From positions 2,294,001 through 2,358,000 of the forward strand of contig AP026969.1 of the NCBI GenBank assembly GCA_027923965.1: a stretch of 64,000 nt of DNA, given 5' to 3'. Positions 27,829 through 35,960 of the stretch are shown piece by piece. The notes beneath the pieces are model-generated. The model saw nothing but the letters and a program-made list of their open reading frames with translations. It was not told the origin of the DNA and ran no database searches. The DNA is from Comamonadaceae bacterium OS-1 (GTDB lineage: Bacteria; Pseudomonadota; Gammaproteobacteria; Burkholderiales; Burkholderiaceae_C). The position numbers and the translations under genes are program-made. The first letter of the stretch is position 1. The number at the start of each line of letters is the position of its first letter.

Positions 27829-30800
27829 CTAGCCTGTCGCATCAGTCGAACGTACGCCTTGGTTTAACAGGCGTTGCTCTATCCCGAGTTTGCTGTCGGC
27901 AGACTCAAAGGCCTGCGCAATAGGGAGCTTCACCCGACCACCATGGCTGAGCTGTATGGCGTAGCTGGCAGTGACATCAAGATTTTCTACAGTAACTTGC
28001 CCTAGCGCATCGGTCATGCCGTGCGTTACGAGCGCGCCGTTTTTAAACAATGCATAGGGCTGCAACCCGCCCAGTCGCGGGGTTTCCCCCGGCAGGTGCT
28101 GGAGCAGAACCTTAAGCTCGGAGGGCGGCGGAGTCAGCTGCGCTTCGGGCCAGGTAATAGGCGGCACCGGCAGGTTGTCTGGCCCCACCAACTCCAAGCT
28201 GGCCGAATGCACGGTGTGCGCCCCACTGGTGCCCGAGGTGATGCCGCCCGCGCTCCACTCGGTGTAGCTGCCACCGCCGTTGATCACAATGCGCTCCTTG
28301 GCCGTTAAATTGATGCTGTTGGCCGTGTGGCTGATCTCCAGCTTGGCCAGCAGGTGCACGCTGGTCTTGAGCGCCTGGATCTCGATGTCTTGGTTGGCGC
28401 TGACCAGCTTGATGCCCAGCTTGTACGCAAACAGCTTGATACCGCCCTTGACGCTGGCCAGCAGGCTCTTGCCCGCACTGATGCTGGTGTGCCCACCGCT
28501 GGTGATGGCGTGGTGCTCGCCGCTGTGCTGGTGGGTACTGGCGCTGGTGGTGCTTTCAATGCCTGCCGGGCTGGCCAGTACCAGGTGCGGGGCGCTGAAT
28601 TCGGGGAAGCTGGCGGGTTGGGATGCGCTGGCGTCCTTGCCGGTGCCGGTGCCGGTGCTGGCGCTGGCGTTGGCACCGGTGCTGGTGCTGGTGGTACCGG
28701 CGATCTCCTGGTTTTGCGCTTGCAGGGCTTGGGCGACCGGGGTTTGGTCGTCTCCGTCTTGCGCCTGGTGTTGCTGCGCCAGGTCAGCCAGGCTGGCGTG
28801 CTGGGCCTGGCCTTGGTCCAGGCGTTGCACGGTCTCGCCCATGTCGGTGGTGTGGGCCTGGGCCCCGGGGCGGCCTTGGGTGCTCAGCAGCAGGCCGTCT
28901 TGGGCGCGCAGGCTGCCGTGGCGGTCGCTGCGCAGCTCAAAGCCTTCTCCGCGCGGGTCTTTGCGTCCTTGGTGGTCTTCGATGCGGCGGATGTAGCCCA
29001 GGCTCAAGCTGCTGTGGGCGTGGTCGCTTTTGAGTTGGACCTGGATTTGCCCGGCGGTGTCGTCCAGCGCCAGGTGGTTGCTGCGCCCGCCTGCGCTGTT
29101 GCCGGCTGCGGGTTTGAGTTCGCGGCTGCGCAGGCCGGTGAGGGCTTGTTGGTCGGGGAGTTGCCAGTTGGGGTGGTTGTCTTGGTTGCGGACTTGGCCG
29201 GTGCACAGGGGTTGGTCGATGTCGCCGCCCAGGAAGCCGATGAGGACTTCTTGGCCGATGCGCGGGATGTGCTGGAGGCCCAGTTGGTTGCCCGCCCAGC
29301 CGCTGGCGACCCGCACCCAGCAGGAGCTGGTGTGGTTGCGCGGGCCGTAGCGGTCCCAGGGGAATTGGATTTTGATGCGGCCCAGGTGGTCGGTGTAGAT
29401 GTTGCTGGCGGCGGTGTCGTCGCTGGGGCCGCAGACCACGGCGGTTTCCAGGCCGGGGATGGGGGGTTTGGCTTGGGTGGCGTCTGGGCGCAGGATTTCG
29501 GTGCTGGGTTGGGCCTGGAAGTGGACTTCGACTTGCCAGGCGGCGCTGTGGTGGGCGGCGTCGCTGTAGCTGGCCAGGGGGGTGGGCTGGTTGGTGCTGG
29601 CCGGGCTGTTGGCATTGCGGCGGCTGGTCTCGCCGCTGATTTCTATGCGCAGTTGGGTGCCCAGGACGAGGTATTCGGTGTTGGCCTGGGTTTGCGGGTG
29701 TTCTTGCAGGGTGAAGGTGGTGCCGGGGGTGATGCCGCGTACGTGGCCGCTGCCGTGGGCCCGCAGGCTGTGTTGGTGCAGGGCTTGGGCGCGCAGGCGG
29801 GCCAGGTGTTGGCCTTGGGCTTCGGTGTGGTGGGCGGCTTTGTCGGCGCCAGCGTTGGGCTGGCTGTAGTCGGTGCTGGCCAGGCCGTGCTGGGCTTGGG
29901 TGCTGCGCCAGAGGTAGATTTCTGCGGCGCTGGGGGGGGCGCTGTTGTTGCTGTTGCTGTTGCTGTTGCTGTTGTTGTTGTTGTTGTTGTTGTTGCTGTT
30001 GCTGGCGTTGTTGCTGGTGTTGCCGGGAGTGGTTTCGCCGCTGTCGAGCCGGGCTTTGGGGCGGGTGTAGTCGTATTCGCGGCTGGCGTAGCGCTGGCTG
30101 GTCAGGCGTTGGGTGATGGCAAAGGCGTGGATGTATTCGCGGTCGATTTTGTGGCCCGGCGGGTAGTAGGGGATGTGGCGGTAGGCGCTGTCGTCGTCTT
30201 CGGGTTGGGCGCTTTGGTAGGCGCCGTTGTAGTCGCTCCAGACGAGGCGGTGTACGCCTGCGCTGTGTTCAAAGTGGTAGTTGATGCCCCACTCTTGCAT
30301 GAGGCGGGTGATGAAGGCGAAGTCGCTTTCGTTGTATTGCACGCTGTAGTCGCGTACCGGGTAGTCTTCAATGAGGCGTTTGTCGCTGGCAAAGGGGTAG
30401 TCGGCGAGGATGGCTTCGATGGTTTGGATGGGGGTTTGGTCTTGGAAGACTTTGCAGTCGCTGTTGAGCGTGGCCAGGTGCAGCCAGGGGCGCAGGGTGA
30501 TTTGGTAGTGGGCGTGGCGTTCGGTCTCTGCCAGGAAGGCGAAGTGGGTGATGAGGCCGCTGATTTCCCGGGTGCCCGCGCCCAGGTTGGCCAGGCCTGC
30601 GTTGCCTTGCGCTCCGGGAGCGGTGTCGGGTAGGTAGCTGCCGTAGCCTTCGAGTTCGATGGTGCAGGTGAGTTCGCGGCCGATGAAGTCTGCGGCTTGC
30701 AGGTTGCTGGCGTCATTGCCCATGAAGGCGATGGCTTCGGTGGTTTGCACCAGCAGCCGGTATTCAAACAGTTGGTTGACGCCCTCCTCTCCTTGCAGCT

Positions 30801-30900
30801 TGAGCGGCACCAGTACCGGCTGGCCGCGTACCTGCGCGATCGCCGCGCTGCGCATCGTCAGGCCTCGGGCGACCGAGGGCAGGAATGGGATGGAAGGCAT
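27829..30900 (-). CDS. vgrG: T6SS spike protein VgrG2 (TssI)
   Basis: 1,023 residues from the ATG at 30900 (MPSIPFLPSVARGLTM). The first ~900 residues have the VgrG layout of vgrG1: gp27-like part, Asn/Ser linker, GRIKIQFPWDRYG, OB domain, beta-helix. They are almost identical to it. The C-terminus differs completely after LELVGP: about 120 residues with PYALFKNGALVTHGMTDALG and LDVTASYAIQL, which looks like a transthyretin-like fold that typically serves as an effector adaptor, here for the Tle5 effector encoded next. A longer frame upstream has no ribosome site. PAAR lies 53 bases upstream. Confidence 0.95.
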   Translation of the reverse strand: MPSIPFLPSVARGLTMRSAAIAQVRGQPVLVPLKLQGEEGVNQLFEYRLLVQTTEAIAFMGNDASNLQAADFIGRELTCTIELEGYGSYLPDTAPGAQGNAGLANLGAGTREISGLITHFAFLAETERHAHYQITLRPWLHLATLNSDCKVFQDQTPIQTIEAILADYPFASDKRLIEDYPVRDYSVQYNESDFAFITRLMQEWGINYHFEHSAGVHRLVWSDYNGAYQSAQPEDDDSAYRHIPYYPPGHKIDREYIHAFAITQRLTSQRYASREYDYTRPKARLDSGETTPGNTSNNASNSNNNNNNNNSNSNSNSNNSAPPSAAEIYLWRSTQAQHGLASTDYSQPNAGADKAAHHTEAQGQHLARLRAQALHQHSLRAHGSGHVRGITPGTTFTLQEHPQTQANTEYLVLGTQLRIEISGETSRRNANSPASTNQPTPLASYSDAAHHSAAWQVEVHFQAQPSTEILRPDATQAKPPIPGLETAVVCGPSDDTAASNIYTDHLGRIKIQFPWDRYGPRNHTSSCWVRVASGWAGNQLGLQHIPRIGQEVLIGFLGGDIDQPLCTGQVRNQDNHPNWQLPDQQALTGLRSRELKPAAGNSAGGRSNHLALDDTAGQIQVQLKSDHAHSSLSLGYIRRIEDHQGRKDPRGEGFELRSDRHGSLRAQDGLLLSTQGRPGAQAHTTDMGETVQRLDQGQAQHASLADLAQQHQAQDGDDQTPVAQALQAQNQEIAGTTSTSTGANASASTGTGTGKDASASQPASFPEFSAPHLVLASPAGIESTTSASTHQHSGEHHAITSGGHTSISAGKSLLASVKGGIKLFAYKLGIKLVSANQDIEIQALKTSVHLLAKLEISHTANSINLTAKERIVINGGGSYTEWSAGGITSGTSGAHTVHSASLELVGPDNLPVPPITWPEAQLTPPPSELKVLLQHLPGETPRLGGLQPYALFKNGALVTHGMTDALGQVTVENLDVTASYAIQLSHGGRVKLPIAQAFESADSKLGIEQRLLNQGVRSTDATG
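28202..30865 (-). repeat. Long direct repeat, vgrG2 copy
   Basis: Counterpart of 9897-12560, same strand, 18,305 bases away. The sixteen-kilobase interval between the copies holds tssE, tagJ, the FHA gene, tagF, tssM, tssL, both Sel1 genes and the Tle5 gene. Confidence 0.9.
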
Positions 30901-30953
30901 ATTCGGTATGGAAATGTAGAAATGGGTTAGGAGCGGGGCGTGTGACTTGGGAC

Positions 30954-31232
30954 CTAACCCAAACTGGCGTTCACGGTGCCGATCAAGCTGCAACCGCACT
31001 CGGTTTTATGCCCCTCTAAAGCAACGGCAATGCCATCAACCAAGAAGCGGGCATCTCCTTCCACAATGGCATTCACGCCGTGCGGCTTGCCTCCAGGGTA
31101 GGTCTGCGGACAATTAACGCTGTCGCCTAGGCGGGCCATTGCTTTGCCATCCACATTGCGTGTAGGAGAGCCGCTGATGACTACGCCACCATGGTCCGTA
31201 GGGTCGCCCACTACAATGATTTTCCTGCCCAT
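30954..31232 (-). CDS. PAAR-domain spike tip protein
   Basis: 92-residue PAAR protein that would cap the VgrG trimer as a sharp zinc-binding cone. It begins MGRKIIVVGDPTDHGG and contains the paired PAAR repeats RNVDGKAMARLGDSVNCP and VNAIVEGDARFLVDGI, with CGC and His/Cys residues for the metal. Its ATG overlaps the tssK stop (TGATG at 31230-31234), so translation is coupled. A longer frame runs into tssK and is rejected. No effector domain is attached. Confidence 0.93.
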   Translation of the reverse strand: MGRKIIVVGDPTDHGGVVISGSPTRNVDGKAMARLGDSVNCPQTYPGGKPHGVNAIVEGDARFLVDGIAVALEGHKTECGCSLIGTVNASLG

Positions 31233-32575
31233 CACCGCACTCCCCAGAGTTGCAGTTGCAATGACGGAAACTGCGTCGCGATGTGCAAGCCCACGCCGCC
31301 GTTCGTGAGCATGTGCTCCCACTGGCTACCCTGCGGCTCAATCTGAAAATAGACAAACCCAGCATTGAAGGGAATTTGCCGCGGCGGCACCGGGAGCACG
31401 CGCAAGGCGATGCCTGGCAGGTGCAGACGCACGAGTTCAGGCAACCGATCGGCGGCGGCGACCTTGGCATGCGCCGCAAAATTCTTGGCGATTTGCTCGG
31501 GGGGCATGCTCGACGAGACTGCCAATACCAAGCTGGTGAAACTCCGCAGTTCGCTGGGGTCCAGGCTGGCCAGGCTCATTCCGTGTTGCTGCTCCTTCAA
31601 GTCTATGCTTTGGGCACTGCGCACCATCACGTTGTTCAGCAACTCACGCGTTTCTTCTACCAGCTCTTTGAACGTTTCATAGGGGTTGATATGCTCATAC
31701 CTAGGAACGTTTTTGGGGCGGCGAGTGTCGGTACGTACAAAGGTTGCTAGCTCGCCGGAGAGGCTTCGCAGCAATGTATAGAGATGGTCGGGCGGGGACT
31801 CTTTGACATCCAGCATGTGTGCCAACAAAGGCTCATAGCGATTCAAGATTTGTAGCAACATGAAGTCACTGACTTCCGCGGCCTGCGTGGCACCGGTACC
31901 CGCGCTACCACTCAGCCTTGCCGCCAATCCGTCTGCCCGCAGGCGCAGCGTTCCATGGATTTGCGTCAGCCACTGCGTTAACAACTCGCTTGCGCCCAAT
32001 TGGTTCACAGGAGGGATAAATCTGAAATCCAACTCGGCACTTCCGTCCGACCGAAGCGCTACAACTCTCGCAATGGGCAAGCCCATCCAGGCACTGGTGA
32101 GTTCTCTTTCAGGAACCAGCATCATGCGCAAGCGGCTGAGCTGGATCGTCTTGGCGCCTTGGCCCACCGAATTGGCATCGCGGACTTCATCATCAAAAAC
32201 GCTGTAACGCGCCATCGAACCCGGTGTAGGTTCAAAACTTGTTTCTTCGCTATTGGGCTGGCGAATCGGCAGAGCCAAATAGATCACTTGGTTTAAGTGT
32301 TCATTTAACAGTGTCAGCGGGGGCGGCGGGAGCGTTTGATCCGGTAAGTCAAAGGGCGTGCCGTCATTGCATAGCCCACGGGCAGCAGCCAGTACCAGTT
32401 TGCCAAGCGAAAGCGATTCAGAATCGATACGGAACTGGTTGAAGCCCCAAAAGAACGGCGACAGGGGTGCTGCGCGACGATGTGCGTAGCTTTCCAGGTA
32501 ACGCTCCTGTTGCTGAAATAGCTGCGGGCGCAGAAACAGGCCTTCACTCCAAGTGACTTTATTGGTCCAGGTCAT
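31232..32575 (-). CDS. tssK: T6SS baseplate protein TssK (ImpJ)
   Basis: Baseplate connector linking the TssEFG wedge to the TssLM membrane complex; 447 residues, standard length. The start is typical: KVTWSEGLFLRPQLFQQQER. The shoulder domain includes FFWGFNQFRIDSESLSLGK and FIPPVNQLGASELL. The neck and head region includes MHPEKLY-like PPDHLYTLLRSLSGELATF and PGIALRVLPVPPRQIPF. It is 39 bases after tssJ and overlaps the PAAR gene. Confidence 0.95.
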   Translation of the reverse strand: MTWTNKVTWSEGLFLRPQLFQQQERYLESYAHRRAAPLSPFFWGFNQFRIDSESLSLGKLVLAAARGLCNDGTPFDLPDQTLPPPPLTLLNEHLNQVIYLALPIRQPNSEETSFEPTPGSMARYSVFDDEVRDANSVGQGAKTIQLSRLRMMLVPERELTSAWMGLPIARVVALRSDGSAELDFRFIPPVNQLGASELLTQWLTQIHGTLRLRADGLAARLSGSAGTGATQAAEVSDFMLLQILNRYEPLLAHMLDVKESPPDHLYTLLRSLSGELATFVRTDTRRPKNVPRYEHINPYETFKELVEETRELLNNVMVRSAQSIDLKEQQHGMSLASLDPSELRSFTSLVLAVSSSMPPEQIAKNFAAHAKVAAADRLPELVRLHLPGIALRVLPVPPRQIPFNAGFVYFQIEPQGSQWEHMLTNGGVGLHIATQFPSLQLQLWGVR

Positions 32576-32614
32576 AGTGTGGTTTTCGTCGCTCTCTAAA
32601 GCAGGTATGAAAGG

Positions 32615-33166
32615 TCAAGGCTTTTCGGAAATCGCTATGCCCTGCGGCTGCAGCTGTATCGTCAGCGTCGCCTTGCTGGAGGGAATCAGCGCCCGGTACC
32701 ACGCGGCAACCGGCGCATCCTTGAGCGTATAGACCGCACGCCAAATGGAGTTAGGAAGGTCGCGGTATCCCGCAAGCACTCCAATGGCCGTAGTTTGGGC
32801 ATTGCTTTTGCGCTCTATCGTCTTACTCTCCCCAGGGCGCAAGATGAATTCATCCTTGGCAAGCATGTCTGCGGCCAAAGCGGTTTTATCCGAGGTATCC
32901 AACGTGAAATAGTCGGCATCGCGAAATCCAGCCGCATCTTTCAACTCATACACCCGAACCTTGATCGGCGAGGGTCGCAGACTGGCATCCGGGTTCACGC
33001 CCGCGGCAGCGTCAACGATTAGCACCAGCTTGGTCGCTTCTTTGGTGTCATCTGCGTAGACAGATTGGATCTGCCCAAGCAGCATGGAGCCAACCAACGC
33101 AGCCAAGAAGAACCGAAAATTCCATGGCTTTGCAGAGACTTGCAGAGTGTTCGAGGTTTGAGACAT
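32615..33166 (-). CDS. tssJ: T6SS TssJ (VasD) without a lipidation cysteine
   Basis: 183 residues from the ATG at 33166. TssJ is usually an outer-membrane lipoprotein that holds the periplasmic tip of TssM. The beta-sandwich signature is present (SPIKVRVYELKDAAGFRDADYF; RPGESKTIERKSNAQTTAIGVLAGYRD in two blocks; LTIQLQPQGIAI). The N-terminus has a hydrophobic segment (FFLAALVGSMLLG) followed by SVYADD, which suits ordinary signal peptidase cleavage. There is no cysteine anywhere in the protein, so no lipobox. A GTG seven codons upstream does not change this. It is the first gene after the hcp terminator. Confidence 0.88.
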   Translation of the reverse strand: MSQTSNTLQVSAKPWNFRFFLAALVGSMLLGQIQSVYADDTKEATKLVLIVDAAAGVNPDASLRPSPIKVRVYELKDAAGFRDADYFTLDTSDKTALAADMLAKDEFILRPGESKTIERKSNAQTTAIGVLAGYRDLPNSIWRAVYTLKDAPVAAWYRALIPSSKATLTIQLQPQGIAISEKP

Positions 33167-33201
33167 GGGTATCGCTGTAGCTTCCACCTAGAAACAGGAA
33201 A

Positions 33202-33230
33202 CCCCCAAGTGATGGTTGAACACTTGGGGG
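33202..33230 (-). terminator. Rho-independent terminator after hcp
   Basis: Perfect 10-bp stem CCCCCAAGTG / CACTTGGGGG with a 9-base loop, 55 bases after the hcp stop on the minus strand, followed there by TTTCCTGTTTC. It sits within the T6SS gene run, between hcp and tssJ. Confidence 0.8.
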
Positions 33231-33284
33231 GATGCAATGCAGTTGAACACTGCCGGGCAGCGTCAATGCACCAAGGTCCGCGCC

Positions 33285-33767
33285 TTAAGCTTCTTTGTTG
33301 AGCTTGATGTCGAAGCCAGCGGTTACGGCGCCGCCAGAACCACCTTGCTGGTTTTGCACGGTGTACTCTTGCTTAACCTTTGCGAACGACAGGCTGACCG
33401 TTTCGGTGATGACCACATCGGCAGACGAGCCAGCAGGCTGGACATTGGTGATGACCACATCGCTCATGGTGATCTTCAAATATTCCAGAGGATTGCCGCC
33501 GGCCTTGCGAACCACCAGTTTGGCTTCAGGAATATGCTTGCCGGTAAGGCAGTACTTCATCAGGTTAGGGCTGGAGCGGTCCATGGAGTGGGTAAAGACC
33601 AGATCGCACACCGTGGCCTTGCCAGATCCACCACCAGAGCCCACATGCATTTTGGACTCTTGCAAAACCTGCCAGTTCCAAGTGCCAACGTCGATTTCAT
33701 TTTTGTGGGCAGCGTCTTGGCTTTCCCCGTCGATACCGTCAAGCTTTAAAAAAATGTCTTGTGCCAT
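33285..33767 (-). CDS. hcp: T6SS tube protein Hcp (TssD)
   Basis: Hexameric inner-tube subunit, 160 residues, standard length. It begins MAQDIFLKLDGIDGESQD and includes ATVCDLVFTHSMDRSSPNLM, KLVVRKAGGNPLEYLKITM and FAKVKQEYTVQNQQGG, all typical of Hcp. AGGAG lies seven bases before the ATG, the best ribosome site in the locus. It is followed by a terminator, as expected for a protein needed in excess. Confidence 0.96.
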   Translation of the reverse strand: MAQDIFLKLDGIDGESQDAAHKNEIDVGTWNWQVLQESKMHVGSGGGSGKATVCDLVFTHSMDRSSPNLMKYCLTGKHIPEAKLVVRKAGGNPLEYLKITMSDVVITNVQPAGSSADVVITETVSLSFAKVKQEYTVQNQQGGSGGAVTAGFDIKLNKEA

Positions 33768-33805
33768 GAGTTACTCCTAATGTGATTTATGAAAAATTGG
33801 CGGTG

Positions 33806-35299
33806 TTATGCCGCCGTCTTTACCGAAGGCAGCTTGGCAACAAGGCGCAAGCTGACTGTCAGACCTTCCAGTTGGAAGTGCGGGCGCAGGAAGAACTTGG
33901 CACCGTAGTAGCCAGGATTTCCTTCTATGTCTTCCACCACCACCTCTGCGGCCGCCAAGGGGCGACGCGCTTTGGTTTCTTGGCTGGAGTTGGCGGAGTC
34001 GGCATCAACGTAATGCATGATCCATTCGTTCAACCAGCGCTGCATCTCCTCGCGCTCTTTGAATGCGCCAACCTTGTCACGCACGATGGATTTAAGGTAA
34101 TGCGCGAAGCGGGTGCTGGCAAAAAGGTAGGGTAAACGGGCCGATAGATTGGCGTTGGCTGTCGCATCGGCATCGGTATATTCTTGGGGCTTTTGCAAAG
34201 ACTGCGCACCAATGAAAGTAGCGTGGTCGGTGCCCTTACGATGGACCAATGGAATGAAACCAGCCTTGGCCAATTCTGCTTCTCGGCGGTCGGAAATTGC
34301 GATTTCGGTGGGGCACTTCATGTCAAAGCCGCCGTCATCGGTTGGGAAGGTGTGGCAGGGCAGGTTTTCTACGGTACCGCCTGACTCCACTCCGCGGATC
34401 ATGGTGCACCAGCCATACATCTTGAAACTGCGATTGATGTTGACTGCCATCGCGTAGGCAGCATTGCTCCACACGTAATTTCTGTGGTCTGCGCCTTCGG
34501 TGTTTTCTTCAAAGTTGAAGGCATCTACCGGGTTGGTCTTGGATCCATAGGGCAGACGCCCTAAAAATCGGGGCATCGCCAAACCGATATAGCGGGCATC
34601 TTCCGTATCCCGCAACGAATTCCACGCCGCATGTTCCAAGTTTCCGGTGATCTTGGCCAAGTCACGGGGGTTGGCTAGTTCTTGCCAAGACTCCATTTGC
34701 AGATTTGATGGTGCCGCTCCAGCGATGAACGGCGCATGCGCAGCTGCTGCGATTTTGGACATCGCGGTGAGCAATTCAACATCAGGGGGGGTATGGTCAA
34801 AGTAGTAGTCAGCGACCAAGCAGCCGTATGGCTCACCGCCTAATTGACCATACTCTTCTTCGTACAGGCGCTTGAACAGCGGGCTCTGATCCCAAGCCAC
34901 GCCCTTGAAACGGCGCATGGTGCGGCGAAGGTCAGCCTTGCTCATGTCAATAACCCGAATCTTCAGCATTTCATCGGTTTCGGTATTCGATACCAGATGA
35001 TCAAGGCCACGCCATGCGGATTCGAGACGTTGAAAATCTTCGTGGTGCAAAATCAAATTGATTTGCGCACTCAGCTTGGAGTCAATTTCAGCAATGATGG
35101 CTTCGATGCTGGCGTAGGCATCGTCACTCATGGTGACCGCGTTGCTCAGTGCTTGCTGTGCAAGCGTGCGAACAGCGGCTTCAACCGCTTGCCGCTGTTC
35201 ATCACCTTTTGGCTTGAACTCCCGATCAAGCAAATTTGCAAAAACGCTCGGCTCGGCATACTGGGTATTGCTTTCAGCAACGGCAGATGAATGTGCCAT
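33806..35299 (-). CDS. tssC: T6SS sheath protein TssC (VipB/EvpB)
   Basis: Large sheath subunit, 497 residues from the ATG at 35299 (MAHSSAVAESN), chosen because AGGA lies nine bases upstream; in-frame ATGs at 35308 and 35350 are possible but have poorer spacing. Family motifs: RLESAWRGLDHLVSNTE, LGGEPYGCLVADYYFDHTP, MPRFLGRLPYGSKTNPV and GAVENLP-like GTVENLPCHTFPTDD. The C-terminal LPSVKTAA follows the usual ending. It is 58 bases after tssB, forming the sheath gene pair. Confidence 0.95.
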   Translation of the reverse strand: MAHSSAVAESNTQYAEPSVFANLLDREFKPKGDEQRQAVEAAVRTLAQQALSNAVTMSDDAYASIEAIIAEIDSKLSAQINLILHHEDFQRLESAWRGLDHLVSNTETDEMLKIRVIDMSKADLRRTMRRFKGVAWDQSPLFKRLYEEEYGQLGGEPYGCLVADYYFDHTPPDVELLTAMSKIAAAAHAPFIAGAAPSNLQMESWQELANPRDLAKITGNLEHAAWNSLRDTEDARYIGLAMPRFLGRLPYGSKTNPVDAFNFEENTEGADHRNYVWSNAAYAMAVNINRSFKMYGWCTMIRGVESGGTVENLPCHTFPTDDGGFDMKCPTEIAISDRREAELAKAGFIPLVHRKGTDHATFIGAQSLQKPQEYTDADATANANLSARLPYLFASTRFAHYLKSIVRDKVGAFKEREEMQRWLNEWIMHYVDADSANSSQETKARRPLAAAEVVVEDIEGNPGYYGAKFFLRPHFQLEGLTVSLRLVAKLPSVKTAA

Positions 35300-35357
35300 G
35301 GTTGTCATTCCTTTTGTCTTTTGGGTCGTACGGTTATTAGCGGTAGGCATGCGGGTC

Positions 35358-35876
35358 TCAGGCGCTCAGTTGATCACCAGTAACCTTAGGGCTTGCAGCT
35401 AGTGACTGCATCAATGCGGGATCGGCCAACAACTTGCGTACCAAGTCTTCCGCACCCGTTTTGCCATCCATATAGGTTTGTAGGTTGGCGAGTTGGGTCC
35501 GTGCGTCGAGTAGCTTTTTGAGCGCTTCCACCTTGGTCGCTACTGCAGCAGGAGAAAAATCGTCCATGCTTTCAAAAGTGATATCCACCATGACATGACC
35601 TTCACCGGTCAAGGTGTTGGGCACGCTGAACGCAACACGTGGTGCGATGGCCTTCATACGTTCATCGAAATTATCAATATCGATTTCTAAGAACTTGCGC
35701 TCAGACACGTCCGGCAACGATTCGACGGGCTTACCCGACAAATCGGCCAGCACACCCATCACAAATGGCAACTCAATTTTCTTCTCGCTGCCATAGATTT
35801 CTACGTCGTATTCAATTTGCACGCGTGGAGCACGGTTACGCGCAATGAACTTTTGACTGCTGTTGCTGGCACCCAT
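35358..35876 (-). CDS. tssB: T6SS sheath protein TssB (VipA)
   Basis: Small sheath subunit, 172 residues from the ATG at 35876, with GAAGGA six bases upstream. It begins MGASNSSQKFIARNRAPRVQ and contains VEIYGSEKKIELPFVMGVLADLSG and FLEIDIDNFDERMKAI (each a diagnostic block), ending with the helix that ClpV recognises once the sheath contracts. A longer frame upstream runs into a non-coding stretch. Confidence 0.95.
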   Translation of the reverse strand: MGASNSSQKFIARNRAPRVQIEYDVEIYGSEKKIELPFVMGVLADLSGKPVESLPDVSERKFLEIDIDNFDERMKAIAPRVAFSVPNTLTGEGHVMVDITFESMDDFSPAAVATKVEALKKLLDARTQLANLQTYMDGKTGAEDLVRKLLADPALMQSLAASPKVTGDQLSA

Positions 35877-35960
35877 AACGATTCCTTCAGGTAGTAAAAA
35901 ATTGACCGAACCCATCAAACTCGGCCGGTGATAAAACCGTCGTACAGCTTTTCTATAGCC

